This document shows, piece by piece, positions 30,663-38,836 of a stretch of DNA of 64,000 nucleotides; the first letter of the stretch is position 1; the number at the start of each line of letters is the position of its first letter. The position numbers were made by a program, and so were the translations under genes. Under the pieces are notes generated by a model, which had not been told where the DNA came from, ran no database searches, and was given only the letters and a program-made list of their open reading frames with translations. This stretch comes from Cystobacter fuscus DSM 2262 (GTDB taxonomy: Bacteria; Myxococcota; Myxococcia; Myxococcales; Myxococcaceae). Where the stretch lies: positions 806,001-870,000 of the forward strand of contig NZ_ANAH02000001.1 of the NCBI RefSeq assembly GCF_000335475.2, in the 5' to 3' direction.

Positions 30663-33110
30663 CTACGGCTTCGTCGGAGTGGCCGGAGGCGTGGTCGTGG
30701 CCGGAGCCGTGGTGGCCTCCTTCTTGTTGAAGGCCGAGGCGCCCTTGGACACGCCTCCCGCCGCCGCGCTCGCCGCCCCGAAGTAGTCCCCCTCCTGGAG
30801 GCTCTTGGCCGTGTTGGCGCCCGCCCCCATGAGGTCCGCGCCGAGCGCCACGTTGTTCCAGCGGCCGGCCGAGGCATTGGCCTGGTTCTGCGCGGTGCTG
30901 CCCTGCGGAGCCGCGTTCGCCCGGGCCGTCCGCCGCTCTCCCATGGCCGAGGCGCCCTTGGACACGCCTCCCGCCGCCGCGCCCGCCGCCCCGAAGTAGT
31001 CCCCCTCCTGGAGGCTCTTGGCCGTGTTGGCGCCCGCCCCCACGAGGTCCGCGCCGAGCGCCACGTTGTTATAGCGGCCAGCCGAGGCATTGGCCTGGGT
31101 CTGCGCGGTGCTGCCCTGCGGAGCCGCGTCCGCCCGGGCCTTGCGCCGATCCCCCATGGCCGAGGCGCCCTTGGACACGCCTCCCGCCGCCGAGCCCACG
31201 GCTCCGAAATAGTCGCCCTCCTGGATGCCCTTCGCCGTGTTGGCACCCGCCTCCACGAGCCCCGCGCCAAGCGCCACGTTCTCCCAGCGCGAGGCCGCGG
31301 CACCACCAGCCGCCGTGTTACCCGCCGCCGCCGTGCCACCCGCCGCCGGTGCGCTTCGGGCCGCCGCCGAGCCGCTCGCCGCGGCCGCACCACCCGCCGC
31401 GGGTGCGCTTCGGGCCGCCGCGCCTCCCGCCGCCGCCGCCCCACCACTCGCCGCCGGCGCGCTTCGAGCCGCCGCGCTTCCCGCCGTGGCCGCGCCCGAG
31501 GCGCCTCGGGCCGCCATGGCGCCCGCGCCACCCGCCACACCGCCCGCCAGCGAGGCCACGACGCCCAAGGTATCCCCGCGCTGACCCGCTTCCACCGCGC
31601 CCTTCACCGAGGAGGCGACGGCGAGGGGGATGGCGATGGGCTGGAGGCCCGGCACGAAGGCCGCCGCGGTGGCGATGAGGGGCAGACCGTCATTGACCGT
31701 CTTGAAGCCCGTCTCCGCGGCGTTCTTCACGCCCTTGCCCACCTCGCCGAAGGCCCCGGCCACGTCGCCCTTGAGCAGCTTCCCGGCGCCGTTGGCGAGC
31801 CCCTGGGGAATGGACGTCACGGTGTCGAAGGCTCCCTTGGCCAGGTTGCCCACGCCATCGACCAGACCGGTGGTGAACCCGTTGATCTTCTCCCCCAGCT
31901 TGGGGCTCACGAAGGAGACCAGGTTGCCGAGGTTGGACACGGTCGCCTTGGCCCCATCCACCAGGTTGCCGATGCCCTTCTTGACGCCCCCGAACGCGGA
32001 ACTGAAGGCCCCGCCGATGTCGCCCTTGAACAGCTTGCCGACGCCCTCGGCGACGCCCTTGACCACGTTGCCGATGGCCTTGAAGGGCGCCGCGATCGCC
32101 TTGCCGATGCCCTTGAAGAAGTTGCCGACCTTCTCGAAGAAGCCGACCTTGCGGAAGGAGTTCCAGAGGGTGTCGCTCTGGGACTTCAACATGTCCTTCT
32201 GCTGGTCGTAGAGGCCATCGGCGCCCTTCTTCTGCGCCTCCAGCGCCTTGACCTGGGGACTGTCCTTTCCGTAGACCTCCTTGGCCTGCTTGATCTGCCC
32301 ATCGAGCTGCTTCATGTGGGACTTCTGGAGGTCCCCCACACGGTCCTTGCTCTCGCTGGTCTTCGTGGACAGATGGCGGGTCATCGTGTCCATGGACATC
32401 GAGCCGCCGTGCTCCGGCAGGTCGTACTTCTTGCGGATGTCGTCCAGCTTTCCCTTGCGATCCTTTTCGGGAATCTGGGGATCGTTCATCACCGCGTCGA
32501 TCTCGGAGGTGATCTTCGCCGGGTCGAACGGGGGCTTGAGCTCGCCCGCGACCTTCGTGCGCTCCTCCTCCATCTTCTTGAGCTTCTTGCTGTCCCCTCC
32601 GCCCGCGCGCTCCGCGGCGATGTCCGCGTCCAGCTTCGTCAGCTTCTCCTGGACCTTGGCGTTCTTCTCGCCCAGCTTCTGGTTGTGTTCAACGGCCCCC
32701 TCCTTGATATGGGGAGGGAAGTCGTACTTCTCGCGCTGCAGACGCTGCTGCTCCTGGGCGAGCGCCCCCTGGGCCTGGCCCATGGGAGTCGCCGCGAGCC
32801 CGGCATCCGCTCCACCCGGAGCCGAAGCACCCCGCACACCCGAGGCGGCCGACACGGTGCCTGGAGCGGACGTGGGCGCGAAGCTCGACACGCCGGCCTG
32901 GGCCTCTCCCGCCGGCCCCTGCGGCACCGCCGGGCCTTGTCCCCCAGCCGGAGGCAGGGCCCCCAGCGCCGTCTTGAGCGTCTCCATCGCCACCGCCAGC
33001 GCGGTCAGCTGGGCACTGGCCGAGGACGGGGGGGCCGTTGTCGAGGACGACGAGGCGGTGGGCGTCGTGGGGTAGTTGGGCGAGGGAGGCGTTCGGACGT
33101 TCACGGACAT
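30663..33110 (-). CDS. 815-aa repeat protein with amphipathic helices, unknown function
   Basis: No family was recognised. The first 115 residues are Ser/Thr/Pro/Ala-rich and probably disordered. Residues about 120-330 are highly charged and helical. About 335-480 is a run of amphipathic glycine-containing helices (FFEKVGNFFKGIGKAIAAPF and similar). About 555-605 is almost pure Ala/Gly/Ser. The C-terminus is three 71-residue repeats (608-678, 679-749 and 750-815, the last truncated) built around NVALGA, GANTAK, QEGDYFGA and GGVSKGASA. There are no cysteines and no signal peptide. The amphipathic block resembles membrane-active or translocated proteins, so a secreted effector is one possibility. 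The promoter region carries twin palindromes (33234-33286). Confidence 0.75.
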   Translation of the reverse strand: MSVNVRTPPSPNYPTTPTASSSSTTAPPSSASAQLTALAVAMETLKTALGALPPAGGQGPAVPQGPAGEAQAGVSSFAPTSAPGTVSAASGVRGASAPGGADAGLAATPMGQAQGALAQEQQRLQREKYDFPPHIKEGAVEHNQKLGEKNAKVQEKLTKLDADIAAERAGGGDSKKLKKMEEERTKVAGELKPPFDPAKITSEIDAVMNDPQIPEKDRKGKLDDIRKKYDLPEHGGSMSMDTMTRHLSTKTSESKDRVGDLQKSHMKQLDGQIKQAKEVYGKDSPQVKALEAQKKGADGLYDQQKDMLKSQSDTLWNSFRKVGFFEKVGNFFKGIGKAIAAPFKAIGNVVKGVAEGVGKLFKGDIGGAFSSAFGGVKKGIGNLVDGAKATVSNLGNLVSFVSPKLGEKINGFTTGLVDGVGNLAKGAFDTVTSIPQGLANGAGKLLKGDVAGAFGEVGKGVKNAAETGFKTVNDGLPLIATAAAFVPGLQPIAIPLAVASSVKGAVEAGQRGDTLGVVASLAGGVAGGAGAMAARGASGAATAGSAAARSAPAASGGAAAAGGAAARSAPAAGGAAAASGSAAARSAPAAGGTAAAGNTAAGGAAASRWENVALGAGLVEAGANTAKGIQEGDYFGAVGSAAGGVSKGASAMGDRRKARADAAPQGSTAQTQANASAGRYNNVALGADLVGAGANTAKSLQEGDYFGAAGAAAGGVSKGASAMGERRTARANAAPQGSTAQNQANASAGRWNNVALGADLMGAGANTAKSLQEGDYFGAASAAAGGVSKGASAFNKKEATTAPATTTPPATPTKP
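30666..31289 (-). repeat. Three tandem 213-bp repeats within the 815-aa protein gene
   Basis: Reading on the minus strand, units start at 31289, 31076 and 30863, each 213 bp (71 codons); the last is cut short and diverges after about 46 codons. Units two and three are the most alike. The units stay in frame, so the array encodes a repeated protein module and is not a mobile or CRISPR repeat. Confidence 0.9.
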
Positions 33111-33233
33111 GGGGCAGGCCTCTTCAACCGGGAGACGGAGACTTCCAGAATATCCCCTGTTGCGTCTGGCGTGCCAAACACCCCCGCCCCCACCTCGCGC
33201 GCTCACCCCAACGCGCGAACCCCATGCACACAT

Positions 33234-33286
33234 GCCCCCTGGTGACAACAGTCACCGCCTCCTGGTGACAACAGTCACCAGGGGGC
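33234..33286. promoter_or_regulatory. Twin palindromes, candidate operator
   Basis: Two copies of the 16-bp palindrome GGTGAC-AACA-GTCACC lie at 33241-33256 and 33264-33279, 23 bp apart. The second copy extends to nine-base arms. The left flank of copy one (GCCCCCTGGTGAC, 33234-33246) is also complementary to the right flank of copy two (GTCACCAGGGGGC, 33274-33286), making a larger nested inverted repeat. It lies about 125-175 bp upstream of the 815-aa protein gene and just after the P450 stop. A dimeric regulator site or a terminator-like cruciform are the two readings; no U-tract is present. Confidence 0.6.
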
Positions 33287-33304
33287 GAGGGCGGGACGTC
33301 CCCG

Positions 33305-34552
33305 TTACTGCGCGCGCAGCGCGACCTCGAGCGTCTCCATCCTGCGGATGACCGGATGGGGAGCGAACGTGGGCGGGCTCACCAGCTGCATGTCCGGGTA
33401 GCGCCGCAGGAGCGTGTCCACGGCGAGCTGCACTTCCAGCCGCGCCAGGTTCGCGCCGAGGCAGTAGTGCACGCCGTGGCCGAAGGCGATGCTCGCGTTC
33501 GTGTTGCGGCGCACGTCGAAGGTATCGGCCTTGGGGAAGACGGCCTCGTCGCGCAGCGCGCTGTTGAGCAGGATGAGCACCATCTGCCCCTTCTTGATGG
33601 TCTGCCCGCTCAGCTCCACGTCCTCGAGTGCGTAGCGCGCGACGCCGACCTTCCCGAAGTTGTCGAAGCGCAGCACCTCCTCGATGACGTTCTTGAGCAG
33701 CTCCGGCTCGGTCTTGAGCTGGGCGCGCAGCTCGGGCCGCTGCAGCACGTTGTACGTCGTGAAGCCGATGAGGTGCACCGTCGTCTCGAAGCCGCCCACG
33801 ATGAGCGCGGCCACCAGCGACAGCAGCTCGTTGGTGCTCAGCCGGTCCCCCTGCTCCTCCGTCTGGATGAGCGTGGTGAGGATGTCGTCCGGCAGGGGAT
33901 TCTTGCGCCGGTCCTCGATCGTCTCTCGCACCAGGTCGATGCCCTCGCGGATGTCGGCGCGCAATCCCTCGACCTCCTCCGGGCGCAGCAGGCCGGGCAG
34001 GAAGTTCTTGATCGACGCCTCCGTGAAGCGCTGGAACAGCGTCTCGCGCCCCTTGGGAATCTTCAGCATGGAGCCAATCACCCGGGCGGGGATGCGGTCC
34101 GAGATGTCGCTGACCACGTTGATGGTGCCCTTGACCGCCGCCTCGTCGATCACCTCGTCGATGAGCGCCTGGACCTCCGGCTTCAGCCGCTCGATGGCGC
34201 GCGGGGTGAGCGCCGGGCTGACGAGCTTGCGCACCCGGGCATGGTCCGAGCCGGAGAGCGCGAACAGCCCCGTCCTGCTCAGCTCCACCAGCTCGGGGAT
34301 CATCGCCGCGTTGCCCAGCACCGAGGCGAACTCCCACATGTCCCTGTTGGGGGTGAAGCGCTTGGCGTCGCGCAGCACGGCGATGGCGTCCTCGTACCGG
34401 GACAGCAGCCAGCCACGGCCCTGCTCCCAATAGACGAGCGGCGTCTTCGTGCGCAGCTCGTCGAGCATGGGGTAGGGATTGGCGTCGTAGCCGGGGGCCT
34501 GGGGGTTGAACGGCACGGCGGGAGAATTCTGCTTCGTTGTCTCGAGCGACAT
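33305..34552 (-). CDS. Cytochrome P450
   Basis: A 415-residue soluble bacterial P450. The heme-binding loop is FGHGVHYCLGANLAR with the thiolate C364. The I-helix oxygen-activation motif is GGFETT and the K-helix motif is EEVLR. Length and motifs fit the class I bacterial P450s that use a ferredoxin; a small ferredoxin is encoded 55 bp upstream in the same orientation. A perfect AGGAGG ribosome binding site precedes the ATG. No biosynthetic genes surround the pair, so the substrate cannot be inferred. A second, unrelated-looking P450 is at 53409. Confidence 0.93.
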   Translation of the reverse strand: MSLETTKQNSPAVPFNPQAPGYDANPYPMLDELRTKTPLVYWEQGRGWLLSRYEDAIAVLRDAKRFTPNRDMWEFASVLGNAAMIPELVELSRTGLFALSGSDHARVRKLVSPALTPRAIERLKPEVQALIDEVIDEAAVKGTINVVSDISDRIPARVIGSMLKIPKGRETLFQRFTEASIKNFLPGLLRPEEVEGLRADIREGIDLVRETIEDRRKNPLPDDILTTLIQTEEQGDRLSTNELLSLVAALIVGGFETTVHLIGFTTYNVLQRPELRAQLKTEPELLKNVIEEVLRFDNFGKVGVARYALEDVELSGQTIKKGQMVLILLNSALRDEAVFPKADTFDVRRNTNASIAFGHGVHYCLGANLARLEVQLAVDTLLRRYPDMQLVSPPTFAPHPVIRRMETLEVALRAQ

Positions 34553-34607
34553 GGACTGCCTCCTGAAACACGGGGGTACGGATGGGGTTGCGGACGGAAC
34601 TCCGGGC

Positions 34608-34802
34608 TCAGTCCTCGCTCAGCGACAGCGCCTGCTTCGGGCACTCGCGCACGGCCTGCTCCACCTGGGCGCGCCGCTCGGGGGTCACCGTCTCCGCGAG
34701 CACGTGCAGCTGATCCTTCTCATCCAATGAGAAAGACGTCGGCGCCGCGCGCACGCACACCCCGTTGGCCTCACAGCGATCCCAATCCACCACGATCTTC
34801 AT
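34608..34802 (-). CDS. Small [3Fe-4S]-type ferredoxin, P450 redox partner
   Basis: A 64-residue ferredoxin. Cysteines C9 and C15 (CEANGVC) and the C-terminal ECP provide three ligands. The position normally filled by a fourth Cys is Ala in VRAAP, as in the [3Fe-4S] ferredoxins that reduce bacterial P450s. AGGAGAAG lies just ahead of the ATG. It is the first gene of a two-gene operon with the P450, a common arrangement. The ferredoxin reductase must be supplied from elsewhere. Confidence 0.92.
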   Translation of the reverse strand: MKIVVDWDRCEANGVCVRAAPTSFSLDEKDQLHVLAETVTPERRAQVEQAVRECPKQALSLSED

Positions 34803-34850
34803 GCGCTTCTCCTCGTGCTCCCCGGGACGAGAACAGGGGAGCCCGGAACT

Positions 34851-34870
34851 TTGATTGATTATCCTATCAA
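34851..34870. promoter_or_regulatory. AT-rich dyad upstream of the ferredoxin-P450 operon
   Basis: TTGATTG and CTATCAA form imperfect inverted seven-base arms (6 of 7 pair) around a six-base centre, in a distinctly AT-rich patch 49 bp upstream of the ferredoxin start. The location suits a repressor operator or core promoter for the P450 operon. The divergent PilZ gene starts 112 bp away and could share it. Confidence 0.4.
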
Positions 34871-34981
34871 CCCATAAATCCCTGGAAAACGCTACTTGTT
34901 CCGCCCCCCGGGTGACGGGCGTTTCACGGGAAAACCGGGACCTGGAGAGGCGCGACGTGAAGACCCGGGTACAATGGGTTC

Positions 34982-35476
34982 ATGGACTTTTCCGCCTGGC
35001 TGGCGAACTTCCGCGACCTGCATGAGCGCGCGCGCCGCAAGCTCCTCACGAGCGAGGAGTACACGCGTTACCTGGAAGACCGGGAGCAACTGGCGCGCAC
35101 GCTCCTCAAGGCGCAGGGACAGACGGCCGTGAAGGGCATCAGCGCCCGGCGCACCTTCCGGGTCCCCAAGGGCCTGCCCGTGGACGTGTGCTTCCGCGAG
35201 GCGGCCCTGCGCAGCCGCACCCTGGATCTCTCCTCGGGGGGCTTCTCCTGCACGCTCAACCAGCCGCCGGACGCGGGAGGCCAGGGGGGATTCGTGCTGT
35301 GGCTGCCAGGCGAGAACGAGGCGCCCGTGGTGGGGCGCGCGCGCATCGTCGCCCGGGCGCCCGGCGAGAAGGATCCCCGGCGCGTCTCCTTCTCCTTCGA
35401 GGACGTGAGCGAGGAGGATCGCGAGCGGCTGGAGATGATGATCTTCGATCTGGCGCTCGGCTACATCCGCGCCTGA
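34982..35476 (+). CDS. PilZ domain protein, predicted c-di-GMP receptor
   Basis: A 164-residue protein with a helical N-terminal region (about 1-50) and a PilZ domain (about 55-160). Both c-di-GMP-binding motifs are visible: RRTFR and the later DLSSGGF (D-x-S-x-x-G). It is therefore likely able to bind c-di-GMP, the signal that controls motility and polysaccharide output in myxobacteria. It stands alone between the divergent P450 operon and the 587-residue repeat protein, so its target is unknown. Confidence 0.87.
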   Translation: MDFSAWLANFRDLHERARRKLLTSEEYTRYLEDREQLARTLLKAQGQTAVKGISARRTFRVPKGLPVDVCFREAALRSRTLDLSSGGFSCTLNQPPDAGGQGGFVLWLPGENEAPVVGRARIVARAPGEKDPRRVSFSFEDVSEEDRERLEMMIFDLALGYIRA

Positions 35477-35578
35477 GCGGCTCGCTCCTCCCAGGTTTCG
35501 GGAAAAAGCGCACCCCTCACGCAACAGCGCGTGAGAGTTCCCGATAACTTAGAAAACGCTTCTCAAAGGAGTACCTCG

Positions 35579-37342
35579 GTGCGCATCGACAACGGAAATA
35601 CCCGGGCCACCCGGTCCTCCCGCTCCCCGTCGACGACCCACTCCACGCCCCCCGTGCCCACGCCCCGGCCCGAGCCGCGGCCGACCCAGGCCACCGCGCA
35701 GCGCCGGGACAGCTTCGAGTCGCAGGCGCGGAACACCTCCCGCTTCAGCTCGGGCGCGGGCAACGACATGCGGCGCCTGGCCCGCTCGCCCAGGGCGACG
35801 ATCGCCACCAACCGGGACGGCTCGGTGACGCGCTCGCAGTCGAACACGCGCGGGCAGACCACGCGGACCCAGGAGCTCACCACCGCCCAGGGCCGGTTCA
35901 GCGGCACGCAGCTCAAGTTCACCACGAACTCGAAGACGGGCGGCCGGGAGACGACGAACACGTACTCGGCGCGCACCGACGTGTTCGGCCGCACGCAGTC
36001 CTCCCACCAGCGCGAGTCGTCCTTCGAGCGCGGCGACGTGAAGCAGACCCGGTCGCGCACGACGACCGTCGACTCCCGCGGCAACCAGAAGGACACGCGC
36101 GCCGAGAGCCGCCAGGTGACCCAGGGCGAGCGCTCCGAGACGACGTCCCACTCGACCACCACCGACTCGCGCGGCAACCGCGCCTGGACCCAGGGGAGCT
36201 CGACGGCCACCACGTCCGGCAACACGACCACCACCCGGTCCACCACGCGCTCCGGTGGCACCGAGCGCACGACGCGGGACAACCAGTCGTTCACGGCCGA
36301 TGCGTTCTCCCTGGGCCGGACGACGGAGCGCAAGAACACCCCCTTCAACACCCAGCACAACGTCACCCGTGAGCGGCAGATCCGGCCGGGCACCGCGGAC
36401 GACGGCTTCACCCAGGCCAACAAGAAGGACCGGCTGGGCACGGCGCAGAAGGGGGGAGATCTGCTGGCCCAGGCGGGCGCCAAGAAGGAGTGGAAGAACG
36501 AGTTCAACCACGTCACCGAGCACAACACCTCGACGGATCCCAACTCCTTCGTGGGCTCGCGCGTGGGCACCTCGGGCTCCGAGAGCTTCAGCGTCGGCAC
36601 CGATGGCCTGAACGCCTCCTACAAGCGCGAGGCCAAGGCGGGCGTCTACGCCGAGACGAAGGGCGAGACGAAGGGCAAGTACGGCGAGGCGTCCTACACC
36701 GCCGGCGCCAAGGCGGAGGCCAAGGCCGGCGTGGATGGCAGCGCCAAGCTCAACCTCAATGGCCTGGAGGCGACGGGGCGTGTCGGCGCGAGCGCCTCGG
36801 TCGAGGCGTCCGCCACCGGCAAGCTGGCGACGAAGAGCGTGAAGGTGGCGGGCGTGGACGTGAACGCCGCCGTCGAGGGCAAGGTGCGCGCCTCCGCCGA
36901 GGTCTCCGCCGAGGCCGAGGGCACGGTGAAGGTGACGCGCAACCCGCCCACGGCCATCGCCGAGGGCAGCGCGGGCGCCTCCGCCGTCGCCAAGGCCGAG
37001 GCCGAGATCAAGGCCTCCGCGGGCCCCTTCTCCGTGAAGGTGGACGCGTACGCCAGCGCGGGCGCCGAGGCCAAGGCCACCGGCGTCATCGGCTACGAGG
37101 ACGGCAAGCTCAAGATTGGCGGCGGCCTGGGTGCGGCGGTGGGCCTCGGCGCGGGCGCCTCCGGTACGGTGGAGGTCGACGTCAAGCAGCTCGGCAACAT
37201 GGCCAAGAACACGGCCGTCAAGGTGGCCGATGCCAACGGCGACGGCAAGCTCGGCCTGGATGACGCGAAGACCGTCGTGGACGGCGCCAAGAACGCCGTG
37301 AACGACGCGAAGGACAAGGTCGCCGACTTCTTCGGCTTCTGA
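35579..37342 (+). CDS. 587-aa Ser/Thr-rich repetitive protein with C-terminal EF-hand-like loop
   Basis: No family was recognised. The N-terminal half (about 1-300) is extremely rich in Ser, Thr, Arg, Gln and Asn with recurring TTxDSRGN-like blocks, and is probably disordered or fibrous. Residues about 320-530 alternate Ala/Gly/Val with Lys/Glu (AKAEAKAG-type), suggesting repetitive beta structure. Residues 551-562 read DANGDGKLGLDD, a canonical Ca-binding loop, followed by an amphipathic helix to the end. There is no cysteine and no signal peptide. The GTG at 35579 was chosen because AAAGGAG lies seven bases ahead; a GTG at 35531 has none. The TPR gene follows after 32 bp and may be co-transcribed. 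Confidence 0.75.
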   Translation: MRIDNGNTRATRSSRSPSTTHSTPPVPTPRPEPRPTQATAQRRDSFESQARNTSRFSSGAGNDMRRLARSPRATIATNRDGSVTRSQSNTRGQTTRTQELTTAQGRFSGTQLKFTTNSKTGGRETTNTYSARTDVFGRTQSSHQRESSFERGDVKQTRSRTTTVDSRGNQKDTRAESRQVTQGERSETTSHSTTTDSRGNRAWTQGSSTATTSGNTTTTRSTTRSGGTERTTRDNQSFTADAFSLGRTTERKNTPFNTQHNVTRERQIRPGTADDGFTQANKKDRLGTAQKGGDLLAQAGAKKEWKNEFNHVTEHNTSTDPNSFVGSRVGTSGSESFSVGTDGLNASYKREAKAGVYAETKGETKGKYGEASYTAGAKAEAKAGVDGSAKLNLNGLEATGRVGASASVEASATGKLATKSVKVAGVDVNAAVEGKVRASAEVSAEAEGTVKVTRNPPTAIAEGSAGASAVAKAEAEIKASAGPFSVKVDAYASAGAEAKATGVIGYEDGKLKIGGGLGAAVGLGAGASGTVEVDVKQLGNMAKNTAVKVADANGDGKLGLDDAKTVVDGAKNAVNDAKDKVADFFGF

Positions 37343-37374
37343 TTCAGCCCCATTCAGAGGGAGCATTCCGCCCC

Positions 37375-38691
37375 ATGACCCAGAGCGATCTCCAGCAACG
37401 TGGGTATGAGCAACTGAGGGCGGGCAACTACGAGGAGGCGAAGCAGCTGTTCCGCGAGCACGAGGAGCGCGCGGGCACCGCCGCCGGGACGAGGACCCAG
37501 TTGCGGCAGGCGGAGGCGCGCCTGGCCGCGGGAGACTTGAAGGACGCGGCCGAGCGCTTCGAGCAGGTGCTCGAGCGCAATCCATGCCTCGCCGATGTCT
37601 ACCTGGGCCTCGCGCGCATCAGCCTGCTCACCGGGCAGCTCGACAGCGCGCGCGTCCACGCCACCGCGGCCATGCGCCTGGGGCCGAACCTGGGCCTCGC
37701 CTGGGCCCTGCTGGGGCTGGTGCACGAGGCGCAGGGCGACGAGGAGATGGCGCTGGACCACCTGCGCGAGGCCGTGGCCCTGTCACCCTCGGTCTTCCTG
37801 TGCCAGTACAACTACGGGCGGCTGCTCGCCGTGTCGGGCCGCCCCGCCGAGGCGCTCGCGCCGCTCCTCCAGGCCACCGAGCTCGAGCCGCGCAACCCCG
37901 ACGGCTTCTCCGCGCTGGGCATCGCCTACAAACAGGCGGGCCAGTACGCGAACGCGCTCCGGGCGCTCGAGCGGGCCACGTCCCTGGCCCCACGCTCGCT
38001 GGATGCCTGGGCCACGCTCGCCGACGTGCGCTTCGCGGCCGGGGAGTACAAGCCGGCGCGCGAGGTGCTCGATCAGGCACTCGCGGCCTGCGGCGACCAC
38101 CCCGCGTTGCTGGAGAAGGCGCTCGCGGCGGCGATGATGCTCTCGGACACCCCGGGCGCCATCGCCTACGTGGAGCGCGAGCTGCGGCTCGTGCCGGATC
38201 ACGCGCAGGGCTGGCTCAACCTGGCCCACCTGGCGCTCCAGGCGAGGGACTTCGAGAAGAGCGAGTCCGCGGCGCGCGAGCTGCTGCGGCGCGATCCGAA
38301 GAACTGGCAGGCGTGGTTCCACCTGGGCAACCTCTTCGACGCGGTGCCCCTCGAGCAGGACGCCGAGCAGGCCTATCGCGAGGCCATCGCGCTCGCCCCG
38401 ACGCAATGGAAGCCCCTGGCCAACCTCGCGGGGCTGCTGCTGCAGATGAAGGCGCGGGACAAGAACGCCGAGGCCCTCCCGCTGCTGGAGAAGGCGCTCA
38501 CGCTGGTGCCGCCGGGTGAGTGGCTCGTGCACTACAACCTGGCGCTCGCCCACACGAGGCTCGGCCACCCGGAGCGCGCCCTCGAGCTGGCGCGCCGCAT
38601 CCAGCGCGAGGCCCCTCCGGCGGACCCCATGGTCGCGCAGGCCCGGAAGCTCGAGTCCAACCTCCAGGAAGCGGCGACACGCCGGAATTGA
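37375..38691 (+). CDS. TPR repeat protein
   Basis: A 438-residue, fully helical protein made of about ten tetratricopeptide repeats from end to end. Typical TPR consensus positions are clear in units such as PDGFSALGIAYKQAGQYANA and DAWATLADVRFAAGEYKPA. There is no signal peptide, membrane helix or catalytic domain, so it should be a cytoplasmic scaffold or chaperone-like adaptor. It lies 32 bp after the 587-residue repetitive protein with a GAGGGAG ribosome binding site, which hints at a shared role, for example assembly or export of that protein (inference). Confidence 0.88.
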   Translation: MTQSDLQQRGYEQLRAGNYEEAKQLFREHEERAGTAAGTRTQLRQAEARLAAGDLKDAAERFEQVLERNPCLADVYLGLARISLLTGQLDSARVHATAAMRLGPNLGLAWALLGLVHEAQGDEEMALDHLREAVALSPSVFLCQYNYGRLLAVSGRPAEALAPLLQATELEPRNPDGFSALGIAYKQAGQYANALRALERATSLAPRSLDAWATLADVRFAAGEYKPAREVLDQALAACGDHPALLEKALAAAMMLSDTPGAIAYVERELRLVPDHAQGWLNLAHLALQARDFEKSESAARELLRRDPKNWQAWFHLGNLFDAVPLEQDAEQAYREAIALAPTQWKPLANLAGLLLQMKARDKNAEALPLLEKALTLVPPGEWLVHYNLALAHTRLGHPERALELARRIQREAPPADPMVAQARKLESNLQEAATRRN

Positions 38692-38751
38692 GCCCGACCC
38701 CCCGCCCACCAGGCGGAACGAGCCCCGCGTGTTCGTGAAGACAAGGGGCCA

Positions 38752-38771
38752 CACTGTCCTGGGGTACAGTG
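38752..38771. promoter_or_regulatory. Inverted repeat upstream of the CarF-like gene
   Basis: CACTGT (38752-38757) and ACAGTG (38766-38771) form perfect six-base arms with an eight-base spacer, 65 bp before the CarF-like start. The size and spacing suit a dimeric regulator, but this is a single short dyad and may be chance. Confidence 0.3.
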
Positions 38772-38836
38772 GACGGACACAGCTCAGGGGGGGCTCCCCC
38801 CCAGGGGTTCCGCCTGCCTTCCAGGAACCCCGCCCC

